From Trichomonas vaginalis G3 (lineage: Eukaryota; Parabasalia; Trichomonadida; Trichomonadidae), in assembly GCF_026262505.1 (NCBI RefSeq), contig NC_067206.1, forward strand, positions 23,265,896 to 23,329,895: DNA of 64,000 bases. The letters run 5' to 3'. The position numbers and the translations under genes are program-made. Below the pieces are notes generated by a model. The model was not told where the DNA came from. It saw only the letters and a list, made by a program, of their open reading frames with translations, and did not search any database. This document shows positions 1 to 9,168 of the stretch, piece after piece; the first letter of the stretch is position 1, and every line of letters starts with the position of its first letter.

Positions 1-1137
1 TAAAACTGTTCTTTGCATTGCATTCTTCGGAAATGCTAACACAACATCTGTAACATTATGAAGAGCGTATGAGAAATCTGAACTGATACCTTCAGGAGTG
101 ATGCAACCTCCATTTAGTGAACGAACGTCAATATGTTGAGCTGGAATCATGAATGGATCTTCCTTACTGAATAAACGTGGTATTGCTTTAACTGATTCTT
201 CAATTAAACCGTATCCTGGTGTAATGCATTTATCCTCTAAAACTTCCATCTTTGTGCATGAAATAATAACGTTATCAACTTTTGCGTCAGCAGATGTAGC
301 GGCTAAGCTTGTAATTAATTTGGTAGGAAGTCCGATTTGTTGGAATTTGCGATCATATTTATAAACATGATTCATAATCTTTTCATAATTTTCATCAGTT
401 ATCTTTTCATAAACGTAATTTTGTAAATCAGCAACTCTTAACGGGTCAACCTGACAAAATACTAAAGTATCCCTGAAAACATAATATTTAAGAATGATTT
501 CACCAAATGATTTAGGATAATCATCGAACGCCTGAAATGCTAACAAATCATTTACCGGAATAATCATATCAAAAGTGACATCAACTTCTTCATTTGCTTT
601 CTTGAAAACTTCTGAAGGGTCAATATATTTACCACATACTGAGTTATCATATTTTTGAACATTGTTATATAATGAATGAACAAACTTTTTAACTTTCCTT
701 TCTGATTTTGGTTTATATGTTGCAAATGCGAAAGATTCACGGGCGCAATCCATTTGAAGATAACCGGCATCACCTCTTTCAGTTTCTACTTCTAATTGTT
801 TAAAGCTTTGATTTGATGATTTGTAACCAACGAATAAACGCATGCATTTAAAAGCGGTATCACATGTGAAAGCTTTATTTGAAACTAGAGTTGCTTTAAC
901 TTTGCGTTTAATATATGTGTCACCTAATTGGTTCACATCATGAGCTGGATTTGTAATTCTTAAATGAGTTTGTTTATCATCAAAATATGGAGCATCAGAG
1001 TCATAGCATGAACTTTCAAGTTCTCTATAATATCTTCTACCGTCATTCTTTGCGAATATTTCATTTATCTTTTCGAATGAATGAAACACATTTCCATTAA
1101 TCGGTTTAGTGTTTGGCACTAAATAGTTAGTCGTCAT
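1..1137 (-). CDS. Maverick capsid-type structural protein (N-terminal 379 residues, truncated by window edge)
   Basis: The frame is open on the minus strand from the ATG at 1135-1137 to the window edge and starts MTTNYLVPNTKPINGN. It has no transmembrane segment and alternates short beta-like stretches. A region at residues 105-150 (VGYKSSNQ..GDAGYLQMDCARESF) has the same layout as the central part of the element B capsid gene (GYQILANGRIVYSQDNAREE). Proteins of this type are abundant in trichomonad Mavericks and are thought to be double jelly-roll major capsid proteins. That assignment is family knowledge plus weak pattern similarity. The upstream T-rich leader (1140-1190) is shared by the divergent gene at 1208. 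Confidence 0.55.
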   Translation of the reverse strand, partial: MTTNYLVPNTKPINGNVFHSFEKINEIFAKNDGRRYYRELESSCYDSDAPYFDDKQTHLRITNPAHDVNQLGDTYIKRKVKATLVSNKAFTCDTAFKCMRLFVGYKSSNQSFKQLEVETERGDAGYLQMDCARESFAFATYKPKSERKVKKFVHSLYNNVQKYDNSVCGKYIDPSEVFKKANEEVDVTFDMIIPVNDLLAFQAFDDYPKSFGEIILKYYVFRDTLVFCQVDPLRVADLQNYVYEKITDENYEKIMNHVYKYDRKFQQIGLPTKLITSLAATSADAKVDNVIISCTKMEVLEDKCITPGYGLIEESVKAIPRLFSKEDPFMIPAQHIDVRSLNGGCITPEGISSDFSYALHNVTDVVLAFPKNAMQRTVL

Positions 1138-1207
1138 TTATGATGAAATAAAAAAATCAAAATTAAAAGATGGAAATGAATTTTTAATTTTAATGAAATA
1201 ATCAACT

Positions 1208-1420
1208 ATGGCTGCAGGATTCTTTAAAAAATTATGGGATAAAGTAAAAAGAGGAGCGCATAAAGTTTGGGAAACAATGAAGAAGGGAGCAAATTGGATA
1301 TTTAAGAATAAAGAAGCAATTAGTGACGTTGCAGAACAAATAGCACCTAATGTTCCGGTAAGGGAAGTATTAAATAAAGGAGATAAAGTTTATCGTCGAC
1401 TACAACCGATATTGAGATAA
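1208..1420 (+). CDS. Small cationic amphipathic protein (minor-capsid-like), 70 aa
   Basis: It begins MAAGFFKKLWDKVKRG and is lysine- and tryptophan-rich. Residues 1-40 would form a cationic amphipathic helix (FFKKLW..VKRGAHKVWETMKK..NWIF), followed by a short tail ending PILR. It shares the first ten residues (MAAGFFKKLW) with the convergent gene at 1441-1677. In adenoviruses and Polintons, small proteins with such helices are core or membrane-lytic minor capsid components, and a similar role is inferred here. It is transcribed divergently from the capsid-type gene and has a T-rich leader just upstream. Confidence 0.6.
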   Translation: MAAGFFKKLWDKVKRGAHKVWETMKKGANWIFKNKEAISDVAEQIAPNVPVREVLNKGDKVYRRLQPILR

Positions 1421-1440
1421 AAATAATATTTATTTTTCCA

Positions 1441-1677
1441 CTATTTACCTCCTATTTTATTAAGTATTCCTTCAGCAATTCCACCAATTGCGTTACCTGC
1501 TTGTGCTCCCATCGCTGGATTACCTGCTTTAGTACCTAATACTCCACCTATGATAGTTCCTGCCGTTTTCGCTACTGGTGCCAAAAAGTTTGCAACGGGT
1601 TTTATTATTTTCTGATGAACCCAACTTGCAGCTTTCTTAATTCCTTCCCATAATTTTTTAAAGAATCCTGCCGCCAT
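1441..1677 (-). CDS. Small Gly/Ala-rich amphipathic protein (minor-capsid-like), 78 aa
   Basis: The N-terminus MAAGFFKKLWEGIKKAASW is nearly the same as that of the gene facing it at 1208-1420. After about residue 30 the sequence changes to a Gly/Ala-rich stretch with GG and GxxxG spacing (GTIIGGVLGTKAGNPAMG..) that looks like a glycine-zipper membrane-inserting segment, ending IGGK. The two genes are convergent, only 20 bp apart. A shared N-terminal address joined to different bodies suggests a common capsid-targeting or cleavage signal. The function is inferred, not demonstrated. Confidence 0.6.
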   Translation of the reverse strand: MAAGFFKKLWEGIKKAASWVHQKIIKPVANFLAPVAKTAGTIIGGVLGTKAGNPAMGAQAGNAIGGIAEGILNKIGGK

Positions 1678-1743
1678 TTCTGATTTAATATTAATTAAAA
1701 AATATATTTCATCACTTATATTCTAATTTTTATTTAATGATAA

Positions 1744-2124
1744 ATGAAACCGATTTTAAAAATAAATGAAACAGAGGAGGAAGAAATAAATGAAAGTGAA
1801 AATGTTCAACAAAAAATAAACGTTGTTAAACCAATTACTGAAACAAAAATTTTTTCATCTGTTGAAGAATTTAATGACTATTATGCTAATAATAAAAAAT
1901 TATTTGAAGAATTGACAACGTGTAAATTGAATAAAATGTTTAAAGTTGATGGATTCAAAATTTCAAAAATAAAGGGGGTGGTTAGTTTGAAATCTATTCC
2001 TCAATCAAGAATCACCTCATTAATGAAAATTGATGATTTAACAAAAAGAATAGAAATTATTGAAGAAAGAATAAATCAAATTATTGATTTCATAAATCAT
2101 GACTCGTTGAGCCCGGGTCCTTAA
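1744..2124 (+). CDS. Hypothetical Maverick protein, 126 aa
   Basis: The acidic N-terminus (residues 8-22, mostly Glu) is followed by a compact mixed region (SVEEFNDYYANNKKLFEEL..KVDGFKISKIKG). The C-terminal helix (TKRIEIIEERINQIIDFIN) could form a short coiled coil. The last residues (SLSPGP) are encoded by the edge of a GC-rich mini-hairpin cluster that separates this gene from the convergent gene at 2151. A TTTTTATTTAAT leader precedes the ATG. I do not recognise the family. Confidence 0.55.
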   Translation: MKPILKINETEEEEINESENVQQKINVVKPITETKIFSSVEEFNDYYANNKKLFEELTTCKLNKMFKVDGFKISKIKGVVSLKSIPQSRITSLMKIDDLTKRIEIIEERINQIIDFINHDSLSPGP

Positions 2125-2131
2125 AGCCCAA

Positions 2132-2159
2132 GGCATGAAGTGCCCAGGACTTAAAGTCC
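2132..2159. repeat. Twin mini-hairpin element between convergent genes
   Basis: Two adjacent short GC-rich hairpins, GGCATGAAGTGCC (2132-2144) and GGACTTAAAGTCC (2147-2159), lie between the 3' ends of the genes at 1744 and 2151. The second contributes the final codons of the minus-strand gene. The architecture matches the twin hairpins found repeatedly in element B. Confidence 0.6.
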
Positions 2160-2630
2160 ATCACTGAGTTCAAGGTTATATTCATCAAATATTTCATTAT
2201 TAAATGCAACTTCTGCTAGTTTATTTATTTTTTCAATACGATCATTTGAAAGTCTATCGTTTAATTTTTTCTGAAGTTTTTCATTTTCTAGTTCTGAAAC
2301 TTTATTTGGATGATATTTAAACTCGTTAAATTCTTTTTCCTCAGTTTTGATCATTAATTTACAAAGAACTTTTGTGGTTGGAATTCGTTTAAACCATTTA
2401 TCATTAATATTTGTTATAAATTCAATATTCGGAATTAATTCCCAAATTTTTGCATTTTCAATTAATTTATTATCAAATGCAAAAGCAATGGGTTTAATAT
2501 TATGTTTACCTTTATAATATAAACTTTCTACATAATCATCGAAATAAACATCTACTTGTTTAACATTTTCAAGAATTGGTGAAAGAGCATCCATTAATTG
2601 ATTGACGGTTACGAATCTTGATCCACTCAT
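2151..2630 (-). CDS. Hypothetical Maverick protein, 159 aa, related to the 39416-39889 gene
   Basis: It starts MSGSRFVTVNQLMDAL. The pattern V-x-V-x-F..KPIAFAFD followed later by EFKYHPNKVSELENEKLQKKL resembles the element B protein at 39416-39889 (VNVIF..RPLAIVID..INVKYYPSSLKTITNKDVIQKF). Similar length and minus orientation support homology, though I judged it by eye only. The C-terminal third is helical and charged. Function unknown. It would be a conserved Maverick accessory or structural protein. Confidence 0.55.
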   Translation of the reverse strand: MSGSRFVTVNQLMDALSPILENVKQVDVYFDDYVESLYYKGKHNIKPIAFAFDNKLIENAKIWELIPNIEFITNINDKWFKRIPTTKVLCKLMIKTEEKEFNEFKYHPNKVSELENEKLQKKLNDRLSNDRIEKINKLAEVAFNNEIFDEYNLELSDGL

Positions 2631-2640
2631 TTTCTTACGA

Positions 2641-3349
2641 ATTAAAAAAATAAATTATTCAAAAAATGTAAGACATGAATTTCCTCCTTTTTTTCCCTGT
2701 TGTCAAAATGTCAAGACCTTCAGGTCTCGTCACACAGTGACTGTTGTCACTATTTTCAAAAAGATGTTAATTAACCGAGGGACCGAGGGACCGAGGGACC
2801 CCTCATTTATTCAAAAAATGTAAGACATGAATTTTTAAAGTTTATTTTTTAAAAAAATTATTTTTTTATTTCATCATGTATGGGCTGAGTGTAAATGTCT
2901 TACAATTTTGAAAATTTTTTAAATCTTGATTTATTCAAAAACGTAAGAATAAAAACCGTAAGAATCATACATTTTTTACTTCATATGTTAAAAAAAAATG
3001 ATACAAAATCGTTCAATATTGTATGAATTCTTACGTTTACAAAAAAAGTCACAAAACCCGCTATATATACTACTTATGTTTTATATTTGATTTTTAGATT
3101 TTTAATGTGGAATTTATTAGCTTTTCAAAAATTATACAGATTTATCGAATTAAAATTGTAATATGTCTCTCAAAAAAATACAAAAAATTTAGAATCAAAA
3201 AAAATACGCTGGTTGGAAATTGGGTGGCCCAGTGGTTGCCACTCCGCAATACATAATATTACGTATTTCAAAATCTAATTTAGAAGAATTTGAAAATAGA
3301 ATTATTGAAATATTACAGAGTGCCTCATTGAGCTCGTAATCAATATTTG
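2641..3349. other. AT-rich gene-free stretch with short repeats
   Basis: No credible gene. It holds a twin mini-hairpin (AGACCTTCAGGTCT at 2714-2727 and GTCACACAGTGAC at 2729-2741), a short run of CGAGGGAC repeats near 2776-2801, and two copies of a segment containing AAAAATGTAAGACATGAATT (about 2660 and 2815) followed by a degenerate third. This may include the right terminus of element A, but no partner end is in the window. Confidence 0.4.
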
Positions 3350-4130
3350 GAATGAGTTTCACTATCTTCATTTTTCTAATTTCGAAAATTTAACTATTCA
3401 AAAAATATCAATTTTCAAATTTGCTTTTGATATGGTTACCTCTGGCTCTGATCTTGAATTTAATTTCGCAATCGTTTTCATATACCATCATTATCAACTA
3501 ATTCCAGACAATTTCAAACGTTATTTAATTGATTACATAGATTGGGATGAAATATCCTGTTATATTAATATTCACGAACGAATTAGTTATGATCTTAAAT
3601 TACTCTCAAGATGATATTTTATCTTTCATGATAGATTGCAATATAATTGGCTTGATTATCAATGTAAAAATCAAAGCATAAACTTATTTTTGATAAGTTA
3701 GAAATTTTTGACTCAGAAAAACACTCTAATTCATTATCAAAATTATTGTGGAAACAATGTATTTATTTTGTGAAGATCCCAAAAATCATAAAGTATTAAG
3801 GATTTTTGGAACGATTTTAAGAACATCCATAGCATCAAAGCCAGCAAGTAAAATTATCGATTGATGAATATACCATTTATGACCTAATCGATAATTTTCA
3901 TGATCTTCAAGATCGTGAATCTTTCTATATCTTGATACTTCTTAGCATAAATTCAATTAATGATTTAGACCAGAATTTAGTAACACAATTGTTGGAAAAA
4001 CTAAGAATTTATACTGATCCGACTTCAGAATTTACAATTTTCATAAACAATCTCTTCAATTCAAACATTGATTTAGACTTAGACGCACACTAGATATTGC
4101 AAGAATTTTACATATAAGTTTTCGATGAAG
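3350..4130 (+). pseudogene. Decayed helical-repeat host gene
   Basis: The plus strand shows protein-like stretches in several frames: 3432-3614 (SGSDLEFNFAIVFIYHHYQ..) and about 3880-4090 (LIDNFHDLQDRESFYILILL..LEKLRIYTDP..). They are separated by stops and frameshifts. The amphipathic helix style and spacing resemble the split gene at 7937/12850. The original protein was probably a cytoplasmic helical-repeat protein of a host multigene family. The family itself is not recognised. Confidence 0.35.
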
Positions 4131-4800
4131 ATATTATTTTAAAATCAGACATTTTATTAATTTATATCTATTTTAAAATAAAAAGTAACATACAACTCCT
4201 TGCCTTTTAATGATATTGTAAATAACACGATAAAATGCCCAGAGAAATTGATTGTTCGTAAATAAAATGCAATTATCTGTTAAAAATAGTGGAATACAAT
4301 CTTTTTCAAGATAAAAAAGAAAAAGCTTACAGAGACAAATAAAAGTGTACATTTTATAAAGGATTCAATTTCTATTCGATTTGGCGTTTGATATATGAAT
4401 TCAACATTGGATTTGTATGGTGTGGTAATGTCAAGCATTGCTGAGTCAGCCATGAATTTCATGTTGTCATTTTTCTTTTTAAGTATTGATCCTAGTCCTC
4501 ATTTCCAATGTTATCAAAACAATGCCCTTGGTTTGAATTAAATTGTGTAACCTTTTCTAATTATCTAACTCTAAATTCATCATTCAATTCACATTGAATC
4601 TCGCATTTTTGATTTTCATCAATCATTTTCACAATTTTTGCAACTGATTGATCAGCAATAGGTTTAATGAATTGATATTCTTCATCTTCTTTGATTTGTG
4701 GAAGTAAAATACATATCTCTCGGATCTGGAACCCTTCTCCCAGTGAGGGGATCTCAGTTCAATGACCAAGATTTGATTCCTTATTTGATATCCAAGTGAA

Positions 4801-4856
4801 AATGAAAGGGTAAGAGGTATATATATGGTCACTATATACATCTTACACTTTCATTC
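4801..4856. repeat. Palindromic hairpin, AAGGGTAAGAGGTATAT type
   Basis: An imperfect inverted repeat with arms reading AATGAAAGGGTAAGAGG.. and its complement. The same hairpin module occurs at 5191-5244, 5441-5496 and 10278-10338, so it is a dispersed element. Confidence 0.6.
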
Positions 4857-4997
4857 TCATTAATAATGGAAGGAACATTATCCAAACGATAAGTTATTCG
4901 GACAAAGTTTCTCAGCAATTTAGCCGGGAATACATACCTATTAACAAACATTCCAAGCTAAAATAAGTAAATTGTAATAATAAATAATTCTAAAAGT

Positions 4998-5657
4998 GTT
5001 CCGTACCGAAAAGGGTCACTAGAAAAAGTGACAAAAAGTGACACTTACTCTTATTTTCGTGCCAAAATTCGAAAGGGTTTTTAACATAATATTTATAATA
5101 TATAAGGAATTTTATTAAATATATGAAATTAAAATATAAAAAATATAAAAGTTAATTTATGTTTGTTTGTTACCTAATCATTTTTCGTAGGAATTGAAGG
5201 GTGAGAGGTATATAGTTTGCCTATATACATCTCACCCTTCAATTCAAACTCTAAATAGGAGAAATTTTGTTCGCATGTTATCTAATGCAAACAAAGTTTG
5301 TCCTATTTAGAAAAGGAAAAGGAGCCTACTAGACACTGATACATTATCAGCGCTTTGCAGGCTCCAATTCCTTCAAGAAAGTTCGAAAACTTGGTCGCAA
5401 TTGCATCTGATTGCGACCAAGTTTGCGAAATTTATGGTAGGAATAGAAGGGTGAGAGGTATATAGTATGCCTATATGCCTCTCATCCTTCAATTCCAATT
5501 TTTTTAGTTTTCAAAATTATTATTAAAAAATGTTTTTAATCAAATTAGTATTTATAATATTTAATGTTGTTTAATATTGTTTAACAATATTAATATTTTT
5601 AAATTTTAATTTTGGCGCCAAATGTCACTTTTCTAGCGACCCTTTTCGGTATTAGAT
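4998..5657. mobile_element. Non-autonomous hairpin-array element with 17-bp target duplication
   Basis: The ends are inverted (TACCGAAAAGGGTC on the left, its complement on the right). They are flanked by 4981-4997 and 5658-5674, identical at 15 consecutive positions and differing only at the two outermost bases. The interior tiles five long hairpins (5191-5244, 5256-5310, 5321-5370, 5381-5430, 5441-5496) and codes for no protein. In register with the 4.8-kb transposon at 8055, both elements start GTT, and from position 8 both read ACCGAAAA. It is therefore probably mobilised by the same kind of transposase. Confidence 0.6.
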
Positions 5658-5674
5658 AAAATAATTCTAAAAGA

Positions 5675-7416
5675 ATCACAAATTGCTAAATCGCTTCAGT
5701 TTCATAGAAAATTTGTAAAAACTTGTTTTAAGGCCAGTTGACTTGCATCATTTCGTCTAATAACAAGATTTGACATCAATTGTCACTTTTATCTGATTAA
5801 ATTTTAACCTATTAAAATATTGTATGTTATTACAACATAAATGATAATATATTTAATCAAGCTCGCACATATATTGAATGTAACTCAAAGAATAATCTCA
5901 AAATATTATAATTTCATAAGAATATCACAAATTTATATTTGTTCTTAAATGGAAAATTAAGATATATATAATTAATGTTGAGGTTTACAAATCAGAAAAA
6001 GAAAAAGCTTACAGAGACAAATAAAGTACTTAGAAAATACAGTTATTAGGCTGAGTATTAAAACTCAAACCTCTTATAATTTCATTTTTACAAAATATAA
6101 AAAGCATTTTTATCTATTACCAAACATATATTTTCATCATAAAGACCTAAATGTAGCATTTTTATTTTTAATTTTATTAAATTTAATTTAAAATTATAAA
6201 CGTACTTTTCATATTTTAAATACATTTACTTTAACGTACCAACCTATAACGGCTTGGTTGATCCTGTACAACTGACAAAAAATTTTTCTTCATTTCCAGA
6301 ATTGAGAAATCTCATATGAACAAGCAAGACTTAACATTTCAATAAGAGCTACACCAGATTCTCAACCAATAATTTATGAAATGAGAAAAATACGAGGGAC
6401 CGGAAAACGTCCCTACTTTTTCTGAGGGGCGTTTTCCCTTTTATGTATAACTTCATCAAAATTTGATTTATGAATCTATATACCATGGAATATAATTTAG
6501 AACATATTAATAAAGCTATAAGTATGATATCAATCGAATTTAGAATTTTTTCATTATATAAATAACTTATTTTCATTAAATTTCGGTATTTATTTTAAAA
6601 CATTGATAAGGCTAATTGACAATAGTATGCCATATATGCTTGTATCAAAATTTATTCTCTAACTCATACTTTTCTTTTTACATCTTTCAATTATATATGA
6701 AAATACACGTTTATTGGGTATTTAAATATATGATCTGTCATAACCATTAATATTAATTAGAATTCAATTGTTAAAATAGTCAATTACTGAACAAAACATG
6801 TGAGTTAATTTGATTGCATTTGAATTCCAAGAATATTTCTTATTTGCATAGTTAGTGATTAAGTAATGACCATATCTAATAGTATATTATTAATTTTGAT
6901 CAAAAATAAAAACAATTTACATATGAAATAAAGATAATAAATTTGAATACAAATTGAGAGAAAATGTAAAATTAATACCTATCAATTAAAATTTATTGGA
7001 TTCCTTTTTTTATGAATTTGGAACAAACAAAAGAATTTAAACTGATCAGTATTTCAATCTGAAGTATTTTGTGAGCAAAGTTCAGAAAAAAATTCTGACT
7101 AAATTTTATGTGAATAAGAAATTTATATGCTTTCTTAGATTGCAAATAAATTATAATGCTCTTGGAAATTTTGAAAAAAAATAACTTATAGAAAATTCAA
7201 ATGCTAATTGAAATAAATATAAACATGAAGTGATGCTATATTAACAAGATTAAAATTTAATAAAGAGATTATGTAGTAAAAAATCTATTGAATTTTTTAT
7301 GCTCATATGAAAGAAAGAATATAGGACTTATTATAATATTAATTTTTTAAGTTAGATTTAAAAAAAATCAACTTTTTCTGATAGAACAAATTGAATTTAA
7401 ATTTATCGTTAATCTG
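5675..7416. other. Long AT-rich stretch without a gene
   Basis: I see no open frame with protein-like composition. The one notable item is a hairpin at about 6388-6432 (GGAAAACGTCCC.. and ..GGGGCGTTTTCC), found inverted at about 24611-24655. A chance-looking match to the start of small-subunit rRNA (CTTGGTTGATCCTG) lies near 6253. Confidence 0.5.
6388..6432. repeat. Dispersed 45-bp hairpin
   Basis: The arms GGAAAACG.CCC and GGGGCGTTTTCC enclose TACTTTTTCTGA. A near-identical copy in opposite orientation occurs at about 24611-24655. Possibly a miniature element or the end of a decayed one. Confidence 0.5.
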
Positions 7417-7426
7417 TCACTTTTTA
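7417..7426 (+). promoter_or_regulatory. Trichomonad-type initiator
   Basis: TCACTTTTTA ends two bases before the ATG at 7428. It fits the trichomonad initiator consensus (TCA followed by pyrimidine and A/T), which normally sits within about 20 nt of the start codon. Confidence 0.6.
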
Positions 7427-7427
7427 A

Positions 7428-7811
7428 ATGACACAGCCAACAAAAAAGATTCAACAAATATTGTTGAGGCGTGATTTATCTGACATCCCAGATTATTTAA
7501 TAAAATGGGATGATGGAACAACTGAATGGATTTCAAAATCTTCATTATTTTTTTATAAAAAAGAAACAGATAATTTTGATAAAACTCAATATAAACGCGC
7601 ATCAGAAGAAAAAGAATTCGAAGCAAAGCCAACTAATTTTGAAATCACCGATATTTGGGAAGAAAACGATAAATTAATGTGCGGCGGAAAAATTAATGAC
7701 AAATATTACTCGGCAAGTTACGAAGATTGCAAGAGGATTTGTCCAAAAAACCTTATTAAATACTATAAAAAATTTTTATTTGCCCAACTTAAAAAAAATA
7801 AAAAACAATAA
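7428..7811 (+). CDS. HP1-like protein (degenerate chromodomain plus chromo shadow domain), 127 aa
   Basis: Residues 7-45 resemble a chromodomain core (DYLIKWDDGTTEWISKSSL). Residues 71-118 match the chromo shadow domain layout of heterochromatin protein 1: ITDIWEENDKLMCGGKIND followed by CPKNLIKYYKKFL, equivalent to the CP..VI.FYE.RL end of HP1 shadow domains. The hinge (46-70) is short and charged, and the tail is lysine-rich. It would bind chromatin in the nucleus, dimerising through the shadow domain. The start is fixed by the initiator immediately upstream, and TAA-rich sequence after the stop fits a trichomonad polyadenylation signal. This is one of the few apparently intact host genes here. 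Confidence 0.65.
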   Translation: MTQPTKKIQQILLRRDLSDIPDYLIKWDDGTTEWISKSSLFFYKKETDNFDKTQYKRASEEKEFEAKPTNFEITDIWEENDKLMCGGKINDKYYSASYEDCKRICPKNLIKYYKKFLFAQLKKNKKQ

Positions 7812-7936
7812 ATAAATAAAAATTAAGGTTTTTAATATTTAACACTTATTATCTTTTTTTTCCCTCCTCTCAATATTTTGAATGAGTTTAGCGGTTATAT
7901 GTCAAATTTTTGGATATTTTTTACTATCGAAAGAAT

Positions 7937-8054
7937 ATGGGAGATTATGAATATAAAGCTGAAAATTCAGATTTTAGCCAAAATGAAATCATTCCTGTTG
8001 AAGATCCAAGAATTCATGAAATAATCGAAAAAATGCAAATAAATAATTCCAAAT
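7937..8054 (+). pseudogene. 5' exon-like fragment of a host gene split by the 8055-12832 transposon
   Basis: The frame starts MGDYEYKAENSDFSQ and runs into the left end of the transposon at 8055. The last 17 bp (8038-8054) are duplicated at 12833-12849, and the frame continues there without shift, so both parts belong to one gene. An acidic N-terminus is all that is seen here. Confidence 0.6.
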
Positions 8055-9168
8055 GTTATAGACCGAAAATAGATTTTTTCGGTTTTCTCTTCAAATAATT
8101 GAAAGAATGATACTATTATAGGTTTATTATATTATATAGCATATAATCATGCTATAGCCGAAAATTATAAGTTTTGAGAAGATTGAATATAACACAAATA
8201 AATTTGAATGTAAGTTAAATTGCTTGTTGTTTTTAATAGGCCTTTAATGAGAAATCCAATATTGCAAAATTCAAATTGAATGATTGAAAGAACAGAAAAA
8301 GTCATTCTTTTTAATTTCGAATATGTTTCATTGTATTTATAATTATACGGCAAATAAGATATTTAAACTTGATTTTTGAAGGAAAATTCACAAAATTGAA
8401 TAAATTCAAATAATTTTTATTCAAAAATAAACTAGTTATTTGAGTTTAACACTAATTATCTATTCAAACTACAAAGTTTGTAATTTAAAATATTTTGTGA
8501 GGTCAGATTGAATTAATTCAAGGTTCTTTTCAATTAATATTAATGACCATATTACGCATTTTCGAACATTCTAAACCAAATATATAAAAATGGGAGACGA
8601 ATGTTAAATTTGCTAGACATGGGGGAGTTGTCTGCAAAGTTTTAGCTCTTATCTCTAACAAAAAATTAATTTTTAAAAAAATGACCGAATACGTTTCACA
8701 GCGAGAAAAAAATAAAAGGCAAGATAGAATTTTCTAGACATAAAGAAGTTGTCTACCAAGTGTCAGCTGTTACTTCTTCTCAATACTGATATAAAATAAA
8801 AATCTTTATTATTTATTTAACCTTTATTATTTCATTAAACTTCATTTATTTTATATTATAGTTTTATTCTTTTAGCTACTTGTAAAATAATCTAATTTTA
8901 TATCATCATTTTACCGGATTATTCTTCAGTACATCGATTGTGTATCTAAAATAATATCATTATCCTTATTCTGTTTTTTCCAAAATTCTTTTAAATATCT
9001 TTTTTGGTTAGATTACTTTATACTTTTTACTTTTATTTTTTAATTTCAAAAAAAATTTGGTGATTGTTCTATTCTGTTACAATGTGCATTATCATATTCT
9101 AATGAATTATTCATTACATACATTTAAAAAAACTTGTTAAAAATGAAATTAAAAAATTATGTTTATTA

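Larger units (their letters stand above)
1..2640. mobile_element. Element A: edge of a Maverick/Polinton-type element
   Basis: The left 2.6 kb carries five tightly packed genes on alternating strands. One is a capsid-type gene, two are small amphipathic proteins, and one resembles a gene of the complete Maverick at 26782-48618 (positions 39416-39889). No terminal inverted repeat can be recognised because the left part lies outside the window, and the right limit is uncertain (somewhere between 2640 and about 3230). The capsid gene is very different from that of element B, so this is a separate Maverick lineage. Element identity is inferred from gene content only. Confidence 0.6.

Noticed and set aside
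3228-3262. tRNA A-box-like sequence (GGTGGCCCAGTGGTTGCC)
   Set aside because: No B box or pairing 3' arm within tRNA distance.
6250-6275. Possible small-subunit rRNA start (CTTGGTTGATCCTG)
   Set aside because: Match is too short and the following sequence does not continue as rRNA.
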